Part shown: positions 1-8,521 of the stretch, piece after piece
How the letters are laid out: every line of letters starts with the position of its first letter
How positions within the stretch are numbered: position 1 is the stretch's first letter
DNA from: Marinobacter litoralis
GTDB taxonomy: Bacteria; Pseudomonadota; Gammaproteobacteria; Pseudomonadales; Oleiphilaceae
Assembly: GCF_016427555.1 (NCBI RefSeq)
Contig: NZ_JAELVS010000001.1
Span: 248,001-312,000, forward strand
DNA: 64,000 bases
Direction: 5' to 3'
The notes under the pieces: model-generated
What the model saw: only the letters and a program-made list of their open reading frames with translations
Databases searched by the model: none
Told to the model about the DNA's origin: nothing
Made by a program: the position numbers and the translations under genes

Positions 1-2
1 GT

Positions 3-311
3 CAAACGATCAAGAAAGGCGACAAGGTGGTGATGTGGTACGCCTCCGGGAACCGCGATGAACAGGCGTTCGAGCAAGACCCGAACCAATTCATCATTGA
101 TCGCAAGAACGTGCGAAAACACTTGTCCTTCGGTTTTGGGGTACACCGCTGCATGGGTAACCGTTTAGCGGAAATGCAGCTGCGTATTCTATGGGAAGAG
201 ATTCTGAAGCGCTTCGATGATATCGAAGTGCTGGGCGAGCCGGAGTATGTGCAATCAAACTTTGTGCGTGGCTATACCAAGATGATGGTGAAGCTTAAGA
301 AAACCTCCTAA
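3..311 (+). CDS. Cytochrome P450, C-terminal fragment (CYP153-like)
   Basis: This gene enters from the left edge, so only the last ~102 codons are present. The haem-binding loop [12 protein letters not shown] is complete, with the cysteine as axial thiolate ligand. The following [17 protein letters not shown] helix and the tail [14 protein letters not shown] closely resemble CYP153 alkane terminal hydroxylases of marine hydrocarbon degraders. CYP153 enzymes hydroxylate medium-chain alkanes or fatty acids with ferredoxin and ferredoxin reductase as electron donors; those partner genes are not in the window and could lie upstream. The gene converges on the molybdoenzyme gene that follows. The subfamily is inferred from the C-terminus alone, while P450 membership is certain. 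Confidence 0.85.
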   Translation, partial: QTIKKGDKVVMWYASGNRDEQAFEQDPNQFIIDRKNVRKHLSFGFGVHRCMGNRLAEMQLRILWEEILKRFDDIEVLGEPEYVQSNFVRGYTKMMVKLKKTS

Positions 312-339
312 AACCCTCGGCCACACAAGGCACCGAGGG
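309..339 (-). terminator. Probable terminator of the BisC-like gene
   Basis: CCCTCGG at 314-320 pairs with CCGAGGG at 333-339 around a 12-nt loop. Read on the minus strand, the hairpin is followed by TTTTAGG, so it would serve the molybdoenzyme gene ending at 351. It lacks a good T tract on the plus strand, so it is a weaker stop for the P450 gene. Confidence 0.4.
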
Positions 340-350
340 CTATGGGGCCT

Positions 351-2675
351 TTACGTTTCGCGCCGAATCACAGGTGGAGTGTGCGCCTTCATTGGCGGCA
401 CCTCACCACAGTAGACCTCAATATCCACCATGCAGGTCATAGCACTTGGGCCCTGCGACAGACGTGAAGTTCCTTCATCTCGTGTCAGAACATTCGGGTT
501 ACCATGCCGGCATGACACATCCGAGTTGCCCGCTTCTGGTGGGTCAAACCAAGCCCCGGTACTTAACTGCAAAACACCCTGGCGCACTTCGTCACTCACC
601 ACCGCTGAGCACAAACAAGCGCCCCGGCCATTAAAGATGCGTACCAAGATGCCGTCGTTAATGTTCCGGATCTTTGCGTCAACCGGGTGAATGACAATCG
701 GTTCACGCCCATTGATCTTCGAGTTCCGGCTGTGGGAACCATGGTCCAGCTGAGAATGCAGTTTGGTTCTTGGTTGGTTAGAAATCAGATGCATAGGGTA
801 TTCAGGGTTTGCCTGCCCTAACCACTCTTTAGGATCATTCCAGAACGGGTATCCCGGGCATTCTTCATAGCCAAAGCTTGCCACCGTCTCTGAGAAGATC
901 TCTATTTTTCCGCTGGGTGTTCGTAGTGCATTTGCCTTCGGATCATCGCGAAAGGCTTTCAGGAGAACCTGCGGCTCTTGTGGCATCGCATTTTCAAACC
1001 AGCCTTTGTTCTTGAACGCCTCGAAATCTGGCAGCTCTATGCCGTTGGCACCCGCCTTTTCCCGGGTTTCGTTGTAGATCACGTTTAACCACTGCTCTTC
1101 GTCACGTCCTTCCGTGAAGTCTTCTCGGGCACCAAGCTCTTCGGCCAGCTTACTAAAGATCTCGTAGTCCGACAGACTTTGTCCCGCTGGCTCCGCTGCT
1201 TTCTGCATATAGATAAGGAAAGGATCGCGACTGGACGACGCAATATCATTACGTTCCAAAAACGTCGCTGCAGGTAACACAATATCGGCGTGTTTCGCCT
1301 GAGCGTTCCAACACCATTCATGGACAATCACCGTATCCGGTTTCTGCCAGGCCGCCCTCATACGAACGAGGTCCTGATGGTGGTGAAATGGGTTTCCGCC
1401 CGCCCAGTAGATCAGCTTGATTTCAGGATAGGTCCCGGTTCTTCCGTTGTACTCGAATTTCTCACCAGGGTTCATCAATAGGTCTGTAATTCGTGCAACG
1501 GGGATAAAGCTCTGTACTGGGTTGTTCCCTTGCGGCAGAGCCGCCCCGGGGATGCCTTGGTAATTAGCTCCGATCGCATTCATAGCGCTGTAACCAAAAC
1601 CAATGCCACCGCCTGGAAGCCCAAGTTGCCCCAACATTGAAGCAACCGCTATAGCAGCCCAGTATGGCTGCTCGCCATTGTCTTGGCGCGTCAGAGACCA
1701 ACTCACAGAAATCATCGTCCGCTGGCGAGCCATATCCCGCGCAAGATCGCGAACGCATGCTGCAGATAGACCTGTTTTAACCTCTGCCCACGCGCTGTCT
1801 TTCTTTATACCGTCAACCTTTCCCACTAGGTATTCTAGAAACTTCTCATAGCCTACCGTGTAGGTGGATAGAAACTCTGTATCGGCTAACCCTTCCTCTT
1901 GGAGGGTGTAAGCAATACCCAACAGCAATGCGACATCGCTGCCAGGGTAGATCGCTAGCCAGTCAGCGTTCATTTCCTCCAGAACGTCTGAGCGCAAGGG
2001 GCTGACATTCACCACCTTCGTTCCGTTGGCCGTTGCCTCCAGCATGCCGCGCTTCTGCACATGACGACCAACACCGCCATTGGTGACCTGGCCATTTTTA
2101 GTCGGCGCCCCACCAAACGCCACAAACAGGTCAGTGTGTTCCTTGATAACCTCCCAGCTGGTTGCACCATTCACCATGGAGTAAAAGTCGCCAAGTACGT
2201 GAGGCAAAGTGACTTCCGCTGCCGCATAGCTGTAGGTATTCAGAGAATAGGTATAGCCGCCAATCGAATTGAGGAACCTCTTGAGCTGACTTTGCGCGTG
2301 ATGGAAACGCCCTGCACTGGACCACCCATAAGAGCCACCATAAATAGCTTGGTTACCATAACGACTTCGCACGCGGTTTAATTCTTCCACGACCAGCTTG
2401 ATCGCCCTAGGCCATGAAACTTCAATAAAGTCATCAGCTCCGCGCTCACCTTTGGCGGGGCCCGGTCCGTTTTCCAGCCATCCTCGTCGAACCATCGGCG
2501 CTTTAATACGTGTCGGGCCATCTAAGACATCGACTATGCCTTGACCGATGGGGGAAGGGTCTTCGTCCCTCTCGAATCCCTTGAGCGCAACAACACTCCC
2601 ATCCTTGGTACAAACACGGTAGGTTCCCCAATGGCTGCTGGTCAGCGTTCCTTCGATTTCATGCTCAGGTTTCAT
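351..2675 (-). CDS. Molybdopterin oxidoreductase, BisC/TorA/DMSO reductase family
   Basis: The protein has 774 residues and begins with the SSHWGTYRV segment typical of biotin sulfoxide, TMAO and DMSO reductases. SYGWSSAG at 115-122 holds the serine expected to ligate molybdenum (probably S120). There is no N-terminal [4Fe-4S] cysteine motif and no twin-arginine signal peptide, so it should be a cytoplasmic single-subunit enzyme like BisC. The family reduces S- or N-oxides using bis-MGD cofactor. The start is fixed by AAGAGGG nine bases upstream of the ATG. No partner cytochrome or chaperone gene lies beside it. Two copies of the inverted repeat found elsewhere in this island lie 49-105 bp upstream of the start. 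The substrate is unknown; methionine sulfoxide, biotin sulfoxide, DMSO and TMAO are all possible. Confidence 0.85.
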   Translation of the reverse strand: MKPEHEIEGTLTSSHWGTYRVCTKDGSVVALKGFERDEDPSPIGQGIVDVLDGPTRIKAPMVRRGWLENGPGPAKGERGADDFIEVSWPRAIKLVVEELNRVRSRYGNQAIYGGSYGWSSAGRFHHAQSQLKRFLNSIGGYTYSLNTYSYAAAEVTLPHVLGDFYSMVNGATSWEVIKEHTDLFVAFGGAPTKNGQVTNGGVGRHVQKRGMLEATANGTKVVNVSPLRSDVLEEMNADWLAIYPGSDVALLLGIAYTLQEEGLADTEFLSTYTVGYEKFLEYLVGKVDGIKKDSAWAEVKTGLSAACVRDLARDMARQRTMISVSWSLTRQDNGEQPYWAAIAVASMLGQLGLPGGGIGFGYSAMNAIGANYQGIPGAALPQGNNPVQSFIPVARITDLLMNPGEKFEYNGRTGTYPEIKLIYWAGGNPFHHHQDLVRMRAAWQKPDTVIVHEWCWNAQAKHADIVLPAATFLERNDIASSSRDPFLIYMQKAAEPAGQSLSDYEIFSKLAEELGAREDFTEGRDEEQWLNVIYNETREKAGANGIELPDFEAFKNKGWFENAMPQEPQVLLKAFRDDPKANALRTPSGKIEIFSETVASFGYEECPGYPFWNDPKEWLGQANPEYPMHLISNQPRTKLHSQLDHGSHSRNSKINGREPIVIHPVDAKIRNINDGILVRIFNGRGACLCSAVVSDEVRQGVLQLSTGAWFDPPEAGNSDVSCRHGNPNVLTRDEGTSRLSQGPSAMTCMVDIEVYCGEVPPMKAHTPPVIRRET

Positions 2676-2723
2676 CGATCAAGCCCTCTTACTGTTGTTA
2701 TTTTCTCATGACAGCATAGACCA

Positions 2724-2747
2724 AAACCAAGTATATGTACTCGAAAC
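2724..2747. promoter_or_regulatory. Imperfect operator copy, distal site upstream of BisC-like gene
   Basis: AAACCAAGTA (2724-2733), a 4-nt spacer, then TACTCGAAAC, which keeps TACT and one further position of the second arm. The left arm is identical to the perfect site at 6276-6299. It lies 33 bp (start to start) from a second copy, which would put both on the same helical face. Confidence 0.5.
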
Positions 2748-2756
2748 AGCCGATTT

Positions 2757-2780
2757 AAACCAGTTATTTTTACTTGGATA
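2757..2780. promoter_or_regulatory. Operator copy, second site upstream of BisC-like gene
   Basis: AAACCAGTTA, spacer TTTT, TACTTGGATA. Eight of ten positions match the perfect palindrome at 6276-6299 in each arm, and the spacer is identical. It lies in the 292-bp gap between fixJ-like (ends 2968) and the BisC-like start (2675). The rest of this gap (2790-2967) shows no gene or clear terminator. Confidence 0.6.
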
Positions 2781-2967
2781 AATTAAGGCGAAGTATAAAG
2801 AGGGATAGATGCTACAGAGACAAGAGCAGACAGGCGCAAACACTCAGATTTCGTGCACGCCGTCGGTCATGGAAAATAATTTAAAAGCGCACCGAGAAGG
2901 CACGCTGCAAAAGAGAGGAAATACGGTGCCCAACAGAGGGAGAAGCAGGCAGCGGTTAAGCTAGATA

Positions 2968-3603
2968 TTACTGTGCTATACCCTGCACAAGCCCTAAGGC
3001 TATGGCCACTTGCACCAGCTCGGCAAACGAATCTACCTTCATTTTTGCTGTCATGTTCGCCCGGTGCCCTTCAACGGTTTTCCTGTTGATACCGAGCTCA
3101 TCGGCCGCATCCTGGTTCGATAGGCCCTTCACAATCAGTTCCAAAACCTGGCGTTCTCGGCGGGTCAAGCTGTCGTAGCGCTCCCGGATACGCGACTGGG
3201 AGCGGCGCTGAGCAAATCGAGCCCGATCTTTTTCCAGAGCATTATGAACATGATCGATAAGCACTTGGTCATCAAATGGCTTTTCAATAAACGTAATCGC
3301 GCCTTGCGTCAACGCTGTCACCGCCATATCCACATTTCCGTGGGCGGAAATCATGATCACAGGCAGTTCGATATTGTATTCAGGCAACTTCTTTTGAGCG
3401 TTGATACCACTGAGGCCGGGCATTCGCACATCCATCACAATACAACCGCTCGCACTCGCATCGAACCCCTCGAAAAACGCCAACGCATTTTCGTAGGACT
3501 GCACGTTGAGGCCGACAGACTCAAGCAGCCACTTTAAAGAGTCTCTTACGTCCGTATCGTCATCAATAACGAAAACTGTTTGTGCATCTGTATTCGGGTT
3601 CAT
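2968..3603 (-). CDS. FixJ/NarL-type response regulator
   Basis: The 211-residue protein has an N-terminal receiver domain with acidic pocket D14-D16, phosphoacceptor D58 in VMDVRMPG, S86 and K108. It is followed by a LuxR-type helix-turn-helix (LTRRERQVLELIVKGLSNQDAA ... NRKTVEGHR, about 146-190). It starts 6 bp after the stop of the sensor kinase gene, without its own obvious ribosome site, so the two are probably translationally coupled. It should bind DNA as a phosphorylated dimer. Being the only DNA-binding regulator encoded in the first 15 kb, it is the best local candidate to recognise the repeated palindrome in this island; that link is inferred. Confidence 0.9.
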   Translation of the reverse strand: MNPNTDAQTVFVIDDDTDVRDSLKWLLESVGLNVQSYENALAFFEGFDASASGCIVMDVRMPGLSGINAQKKLPEYNIELPVIMISAHGNVDMAVTALTQGAITFIEKPFDDQVLIDHVHNALEKDRARFAQRRSQSRIRERYDSLTRRERQVLELIVKGLSNQDAADELGINRKTVEGHRANMTAKMKVDSFAELVQVAIALGLVQGIAQ

Positions 3604-3609
3604 GAGTGA

Positions 3610-5130
3610 TCAGTCAGCAATATTAAGAGTAAATGAAAAGCGAGCACCTCCGGCAGGATTGTTTTCTGCCCAGAGTTCACCCTCGAGATTCTCTACCAAT
3701 GAACGGCTGATAGCCAGCCCCATTCCAAGACCGGATTCCTTAGTTGAATAAAAACGATCAAAAAGCCGGGACCTGTCCGATTCTGAAATTCCCCGCCCCT
3801 GATCATCCACTTCAACCCGCAACTGGTCATTCTCGTGGGGTTTAACACTAATTGTCACGGTGGTCGCCTCTTCATCGTCTGATGAGATGCTTGCTTCTAT
3901 CGCGTTCACGACCAGGTTCAATAACACCTGTTCCAGCTGAATCTTATCACCTTTAACAAACGGCAATTCTGGAGGTTGCTCAAACACGATCCGCACGTTA
4001 TGCCGTTCCGCCATGTTCTCGCAAAAATCGATCATTTCACCGATCAACTCCGGCAAATTAAGGCGCGTAACAACCGGCTCCTGTTTGCGGGTAAAGTCCA
4101 TCATTCGATGGATGATTTCTCCCGCTCTCAACGCTGTCTTGATACTTCTGGTAATGGGTACTTCTACATCTTTCCAAGACAGAGTGGGCTTATCCGCAAA
4201 CCGCCTTTCAATACCACGAAGATAGTTCACCATTGCCGAGAGCGGCTGATTCAACTCGTGGGCCAAGCTCGACGCCAGTTCGCCCATGGTTACCAGTCGG
4301 CTCGCGTGATTGATATCAGCCTGGTACTGTTTGAGCTGCTCTTCCGCCGCTTTCTTCTCTGTCAGGTCGTGGGCCACCAGCGAAAAATATTCGATATCCC
4401 CATGCAACGAACGGTGGGCAAGCAATTCCAGCATGACCGGTATGCGGGCGGATTTCAGGCTCTGCATGGTCAGTTCACCACGCCAGTTACCCGTTTTCTC
4501 TGCTGTAGGGAAACCCTCGTCCATTAAGGTGGCGAGTCCCTTTTCGGTTACAAAGCAGGATAGGGGGAACGCACTATAGTCGGTATGTTCCAACGCCAAC
4601 GCATTTCGAGCAGTTTCGTTCAAGTGTGAAACCGTGAAATCTAGATTCGCAAAAATAACCAGATCCTGAGTACTCTCCAGAACTCGCGCTAATCGACGAC
4701 TTGCTTTATCCGCCTTGACCCGGTGGCTCGCATCCCGTGACACCACCAGAATTTCCCGGATTTCATTAGTTTCAGGATCCCGGATGGTTCGGCTCGTACT
4801 TTCCAGCCAAGTGTAATGGCCATCTTTACATCGAAAACGATATGTGTGGGTATACAACCCTCGATCATAATTAACGGTAGGCGCCCGTAACCGGAAATCC
4901 TCCACATCATCGGGGTGGTACAGATCATACGCTGAGGTGCCAACGATTTCTTCGACCGAATACCCCAGTAGATGCGTTACAGCCGGAGAGGCATAGATGA
5001 ACCGCCAATCTTCCGGTGTATGCCGTGAGATCATATCAGTCGATTGTTCCGCCATTTCCGCCAGCAGGCGGTTTCGTTCGGCATCGTCGGTCAGAGCAGT
5101 TCGACCTTCTTCCGGGGTGCGATTTTTCAT
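3610..5130 (-). CDS. Soluble PAS-domain sensor histidine kinase (FixL-like)
   Basis: About 506 residues. Two PAS-type sensor domains (roughly 20-145, with the PAC ending VVSRDASHR, and 150-270) are followed by a HisKA domain with H291 in LAHELNQPLSAM. The ATPase domain has N box LLNLVVNAIEAS, G1 DDQGRGI and G2 GLGMGLAIS. No hydrophobic segment is long enough to span the membrane, so it probably senses a cytoplasmic signal. The ATG at 5130 is preferred over an in-frame TTG at 5169, which has an SD-like AGGA only one base away. It pairs with the adjacent FixJ-like regulator and lies downstream of maoC and the isochorismatase gene on the same strand. Haem binding cannot be claimed. Confidence 0.88.
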   Translation of the reverse strand: MKNRTPEEGRTALTDDAERNRLLAEMAEQSTDMISRHTPEDWRFIYASPAVTHLLGYSVEEIVGTSAYDLYHPDDVEDFRLRAPTVNYDRGLYTHTYRFRCKDGHYTWLESTSRTIRDPETNEIREILVVSRDASHRVKADKASRRLARVLESTQDLVIFANLDFTVSHLNETARNALALEHTDYSAFPLSCFVTEKGLATLMDEGFPTAEKTGNWRGELTMQSLKSARIPVMLELLAHRSLHGDIEYFSLVAHDLTEKKAAEEQLKQYQADINHASRLVTMGELASSLAHELNQPLSAMVNYLRGIERRFADKPTLSWKDVEVPITRSIKTALRAGEIIHRMMDFTRKQEPVVTRLNLPELIGEMIDFCENMAERHNVRIVFEQPPELPFVKGDKIQLEQVLLNLVVNAIEASISSDDEEATTVTISVKPHENDQLRVEVDDQGRGISESDRSRLFDRFYSTKESGLGMGLAISRSLVENLEGELWAENNPAGGARFSFTLNIAD

Positions 5131-5228
5131 CTCTATGTAATTCTCTGAAACTCGGATTACGTCTATCAATCCTATTCTGAAGGTCTCCGGGACCCTTGGC
5201 TAATATGAGCCCAGGGCCCCGCGATTGA

Positions 5229-5774
5229 CTAGCGCAAAAACTCCTTGCTGAAGGCTTTGAATTGGCCTGCATCCGAGCGTCGAAGCCATTCGAACCCGAC
5301 CATTTCTTTGGTAACGATTCTGGCTCCGGCCTGTTCCATTCGACGTAGCGCTACTTCCGTGTCGTAGGCGTTGCGTGCGGAAATCGCATCCGCCACCACA
5401 AACACATCCATCCCCTTCTCCAAAAGCCTTATCGCCGATTGCATCACACAAGCTTGAGACTCCATGCCACACAGAACGACTTGTTTGCGATCATATGCTT
5501 GGAACGCTTTTTCGAAACCCGCGTCGTCAATACATGCAAAGAGAGTTTTACCGTAAATGTTCTCAGGCCCAACCAACTCGCGCAAACCTTCTTCTGTATG
5601 GCCGAGGCCATCTGGGTACTGCTCAGACCCAATTACCGGTACGTTCATCAATCTGGCAAGACGCACCAACCAACTGCAGTTGTTCACCAACTTCTCGTTT
5701 TCATGCACCCCACCCAACAGACGGGCCTGCACATCAATCACGGCAACGATGCACTTCTCTTGATCCATTAACAT
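5229..5774 (-). CDS. Isochorismatase-family cysteine hydrolase (YcaC-like)
   Basis: The 181-residue protein has the Asp-Lys-Cys triad of the isochorismatase/nicotinamidase fold: D14 in AVIDVQ, K76 in YGKTLF and C109 in GMESQACVMQ. Its length and the GMESQ sequence match the YcaC-like group, whose natural substrates are mostly unknown. The start has GGAGAG six bases upstream. It follows maoC by 14 bp on the same strand and lies 98 bp before the sensor kinase, so the four genes could be one transcript. Its role in the catabolic island is unclear. Confidence 0.85.
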   Translation of the reverse strand: MLMDQEKCIVAVIDVQARLLGGVHENEKLVNNCSWLVRLARLMNVPVIGSEQYPDGLGHTEEGLRELVGPENIYGKTLFACIDDAGFEKAFQAYDRKQVVLCGMESQACVMQSAIRLLEKGMDVFVVADAISARNAYDTEVALRRMEQAGARIVTKEMVGFEWLRRSDAGQFKAFSKEFLR

Positions 5775-5788
5775 AATACTCTCCAGAC

Positions 5789-6220
5789 TTACGCCGGGCG
5801 GCGATCAACCATGTTTGTAGCAACGCCCTCAGCGACTACGGTGTCGCCCACTTTACAGACGGTCTCCAGCTTTACCCGACGTCGCTCCTCATTGATCTCA
5901 ATAATCTTGGCGGAGGCGATAACGGTGTCCCCAATATGAACCGGCGCCTTGAACTTAATCTGCTGGTCGATATAAATGGCGCCAGGGCCCGGCATACGTG
6001 TTCCCAACACGGCAGAAATCAGCGCAGCGCTGAACATCCCGTGCACAATGCGTTCTTTGAACGGCGTGGTCTTCGCATACTCGGCATTAATATGCACCGG
6101 GTTATCATCACCACTGATACCGGCGAACAACACTACATCCGCTTCGGTAATCGTTTTGGCGTAGAACGCCTCCATCCCAACTTCAAGGTCTTCTAGGTAA
6201 TAGCCATGTAATTCTTGCAT
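5789..6220 (-). CDS. MaoC-family (R)-specific enoyl-CoA hydratase (PhaJ-like)
   Basis: A 143-residue single hotdog domain with the hydratase-2 motif GDDNPVHIN (the Asp and His are the catalytic pair), followed by PFKERIVHGMF. The family hydrates short or medium trans-2-enoyl-CoA to (R)-3-hydroxyacyl-CoA. A good ribosome site (GAGAGGG) precedes the ATG. It is divergent from malonyl-CoA decarboxylase, and the perfect 24-bp palindrome lies between them. Its (R)-3-hydroxyacyl product would suit the PhaB-like reductase encoded across the promoter. Substrate chain length is not predictable. Confidence 0.88.
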   Translation of the reverse strand: MQELHGYYLEDLEVGMEAFYAKTITEADVVLFAGISGDDNPVHINAEYAKTTPFKERIVHGMFSAALISAVLGTRMPGPGAIYIDQQIKFKAPVHIGDTVIASAKIIEINEERRRVKLETVCKVGDTVVAEGVATNMVDRRPA

Positions 6221-6275
6221 TGATTTGCCCTCTCGTTAATACATACACCTACTACATTACTGGTTTATATCCGCC

Positions 6276-6299
6276 AAACCAAGTATTTTTACTTGGTTT
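6276..6299. promoter_or_regulatory. Perfect 24-bp palindromic operator between maoC and mcd
   Basis: AAACCAAGTA, spacer TTTT, TACTTGGTTT: a perfect 10+10 inverted repeat in the 150-bp divergent promoter region, 56 bp upstream of maoC and 72 bp upstream of mcd. The same architecture, with mismatches, recurs at 2724, 2757 and 15019, always upstream of a gene of this island. The half-site does not match an operator known to me. Confidence 0.7.
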
Positions 6300-6370
6300 T
6301 TAAAAAATGCTCTGGTAGCCTTCTGTTATCCACAAAGACAACACCGCTTTGTACATAGGGAGTCGCGGTT

Positions 6371-7738
6371 ATGCAGAGGCAACCCGTTAGCATTTTTGAA
6401 AGAGCCTTTAAAAAGCTGGTTCCGAGCGGATTGGAATCAATGGGCCGTCGCGGCTCAGACATCATGAACATCGCCGAAGACTTGCCGGAGTCGGATCTTG
6501 CCACTGTTAAGGAATGGATTGATGACTGCCTTGCCGAAAACGGTGGCCAGGTAGAAGCTCGCAAGCGAGCAGCCTTGCTCGGCCGGGCCTACCTAAAACT
6601 GTCTCTAACAGGAAGAACCCGTTTTTTGGGCCTGCTTGCAGAACACTATGGCGTGAACGAAACCAGCGTAGAGGGCGCTATCGATCAATGGCATAACGCC
6701 AAAGCTAATGAAAAAACAAAAGCCGCACAGGCCTTGCGCAAGGCATTGATTCCTAGCCGTACGGCGCTGCTAAAACAGTTCAACGGCGTACCGTCCGGAG
6801 TCAAGTTTCTGGTGGATATGCGCGAAGAACTGTTACAGCTTTGCAAGGACTATCCGGAACTGAAACCGCTGGAAACCGACCTCCGTGACCTGCTGGCGAC
6901 CTGGTTCGACATCGGCTTGTTGCAACTGGAAGAGATCAGCTGGAACTCTAGCGGGGCCATTCTGGAAAAACTGATCGCCTATGAGGCCGTCCACGCCATC
7001 AAGAGCTGGAGCGACCTCAAGAACCGCCTTGATTTCGACCGCCGCTGCTTTGCCTTTATCCATCCAAATATGCCGGATGAACCACTGATTTTCGTTGAAG
7101 TGGCTTTGGTGAATGGCCTCGCTGATAACGTTCAAAAGCTTCTGGACGAACACGCCCCCACTCAAGATATCGATAAAGCCGATACCGCGATTTTCTATTC
7201 AATCTCCAACGCTCAACAGGGATTGGCAGGCATCAGCTTCGGCAACTTCCTTATAAAGCAAGTGGTCAGCAGACTTCAGGTGGAGTTCCCTCAGCTAAAA
7301 CAGTTTGCCACGCTCTCACCGATTCCGGGGTTCCGGCGCTGGCTGGAGAGCACACCGGCGGATCAGCTAATCCAACTACCGGGCGGAGAAGAATGGCTAA
7401 GCACTCCTCCACCCCGAGATCCAGTGCGAGCAAGCCAAGCTGATGCCACCGGCGCCCAGCAAGAAGCCATCATGAAATTGGCGGCGTCCTACCTATGCTC
7501 CCTGAAACCCGGTAAGCCACGTGCCAACGACCCGGTAGCCCACTTCCATTTAAGCAACGGCGCTCAGGTTGCGAGACTGAATTGGATGGCTGACACCTCA
7601 GATAAAGGCCTGAAGCAATCCGCCGGCCTAATGGTGAATTACCTGTACGAACTTCCGAAGATCGTTGACCGCAGCAATCGGTACACCTCCGAGGGAATCA
7701 TTTCCCAATCATCACACATCAAGAAACTCTTGAAATAG
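6371..7738 (+). CDS. mcd: Malonyl-CoA decarboxylase
   Basis: The 455-residue protein matches the full family: a helical N-terminal domain, then the catalytic domain with HPNMPDEPLIFVEVAL (~234-249), FYSISNAQQGLAGISFGNFL (~277-296) and a C-terminal HLSNGAQVARLNWMAD. The Ser and His in the last two regions correspond to the decarboxylation centre described for human MLYCD. It converts malonyl-CoA to acetyl-CoA and CO2. It leads a plus-strand run with the reductase, acyl-CoA dehydrogenase and aldehyde dehydrogenase genes and is divergent from maoC. No malonate-specific ligase or transporter of the matBC type lies beside it, so malonyl-CoA may come from oxidation of another substrate. Confidence 0.93.
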   Translation: MQRQPVSIFERAFKKLVPSGLESMGRRGSDIMNIAEDLPESDLATVKEWIDDCLAENGGQVEARKRAALLGRAYLKLSLTGRTRFLGLLAEHYGVNETSVEGAIDQWHNAKANEKTKAAQALRKALIPSRTALLKQFNGVPSGVKFLVDMREELLQLCKDYPELKPLETDLRDLLATWFDIGLLQLEEISWNSSGAILEKLIAYEAVHAIKSWSDLKNRLDFDRRCFAFIHPNMPDEPLIFVEVALVNGLADNVQKLLDEHAPTQDIDKADTAIFYSISNAQQGLAGISFGNFLIKQVVSRLQVEFPQLKQFATLSPIPGFRRWLESTPADQLIQLPGGEEWLSTPPPRDPVRASQADATGAQQEAIMKLAASYLCSLKPGKPRANDPVAHFHLSNGAQVARLNWMADTSDKGLKQSAGLMVNYLYELPKIVDRSNRYTSEGIISQSSHIKKLLK

Positions 7739-7766
7739 ACAATCCGTAAAACGAAAGGAGAACACC

Positions 7767-8510
7767 ATGACGAATCGCATTGCAGTTATTACCGGAGCAA
7801 ACGGTGGTCTGGGTACCGCCATGACTAAAGCGCTGGCCGCCCAGGGTCGCAAAGTAGTAGGCACTCATTTGCCCGGCGAAGAGGCACAAGCCAATGACTG
7901 GCAGGCAAACCTCCGCGAGGAAGGCATCGATGTAGCTATTTACGCACTCGACGTTACCGACTTTGACGGCTGCAAAGCGTTTGTTGCTGCCGTTGAACAA
8001 GATCTTGGCCCCATCGACATTCTTGTGAACAACGCAGGCATCACCAATGATGCTCCACTGAAACGGATGCAACCTGAACAGTGGAACCAGGTCATCAACG
8101 TAAACCTGACGTCCATGTTCAATATGTGCCAACAGGTATTTGAAAGCATGTGTGAACGCGGGTTTGGCCGAATCGTGAACATTTCGTCGTTGAATGGCGA
8201 GAAGGGCCAGTTCGGCCAGTCTAACTATGCCGCAACAAAAGCCGGCATCTATGGCTTCACCAAATCCATTGCTCAAGAAGGCGCTCGCAAAGGCGTAACC
8301 GCCAACTCGGTTTCTCCGGGCTATATCGATACCCCGATGGTTCGCCAGGTACCCGAAAAAGTCCTGAACAACATTGTTGCAGGCATCCCGGTTGGCCACC
8401 TTGGCAAGCCCGAAGACATCGCCAGAGCCGTAGCCTACCTGACAGCTGATGAAGCCAGCTTCGTGACCGGCACCAACATGTCGGTTAACGGCGGCCAATA
8501 CATGGCCTAA
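7767..8510 (+). CDS. SDR acetoacetyl-CoA reductase-like (PhaB/FabG type)
   Basis: A 247-residue classical short-chain dehydrogenase. The nucleotide-binding motif TGANGGLG is near the N-terminus, NNAG is mid-domain, and the catalytic Ser-Tyr-Lys lies in NISSLNGEKGQFGQSNYAATKAG (split motif S, YxxxK). Overall it fits PhaB, which interconverts acetoacetyl-CoA and (R)-3-hydroxybutyryl-CoA with NADPH. In a degradative setting it could oxidise an (R)-3-hydroxyacyl-CoA made by the MaoC hydratase. AAAGGAG lies upstream of the ATG, 28 bp after mcd. No PHA synthase gene is in the window, so PHA synthesis is not supported here. Confidence 0.88.
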   Translation: MTNRIAVITGANGGLGTAMTKALAAQGRKVVGTHLPGEEAQANDWQANLREEGIDVAIYALDVTDFDGCKAFVAAVEQDLGPIDILVNNAGITNDAPLKRMQPEQWNQVINVNLTSMFNMCQQVFESMCERGFGRIVNISSLNGEKGQFGQSNYAATKAGIYGFTKSIAQEGARKGVTANSVSPGYIDTPMVRQVPEKVLNNIVAGIPVGHLGKPEDIARAVAYLTADEASFVTGTNMSVNGGQYMA

Positions 8511-8521
8511 GGGAGTACACC

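Noticed and set aside
6276..6305. Palindrome followed by T-rich sequence, resembling a rho-independent terminator
   Set aside because: It lies between two divergently transcribed genes and the same architecture recurs upstream of two other operons, so an operator is the better reading.
7719..8498. Long open frame on the minus strand opposite the PhaB-like reductase
   Set aside because: It has no recognisable domain, no ribosome site and is fully covered by a strongly conserved SDR gene.
7767..8510. Reading the reductase as part of a PHA synthesis operon
   Set aside because: No PHA synthase, phasin or thiolase gene is present; the flanking genes are catabolic.
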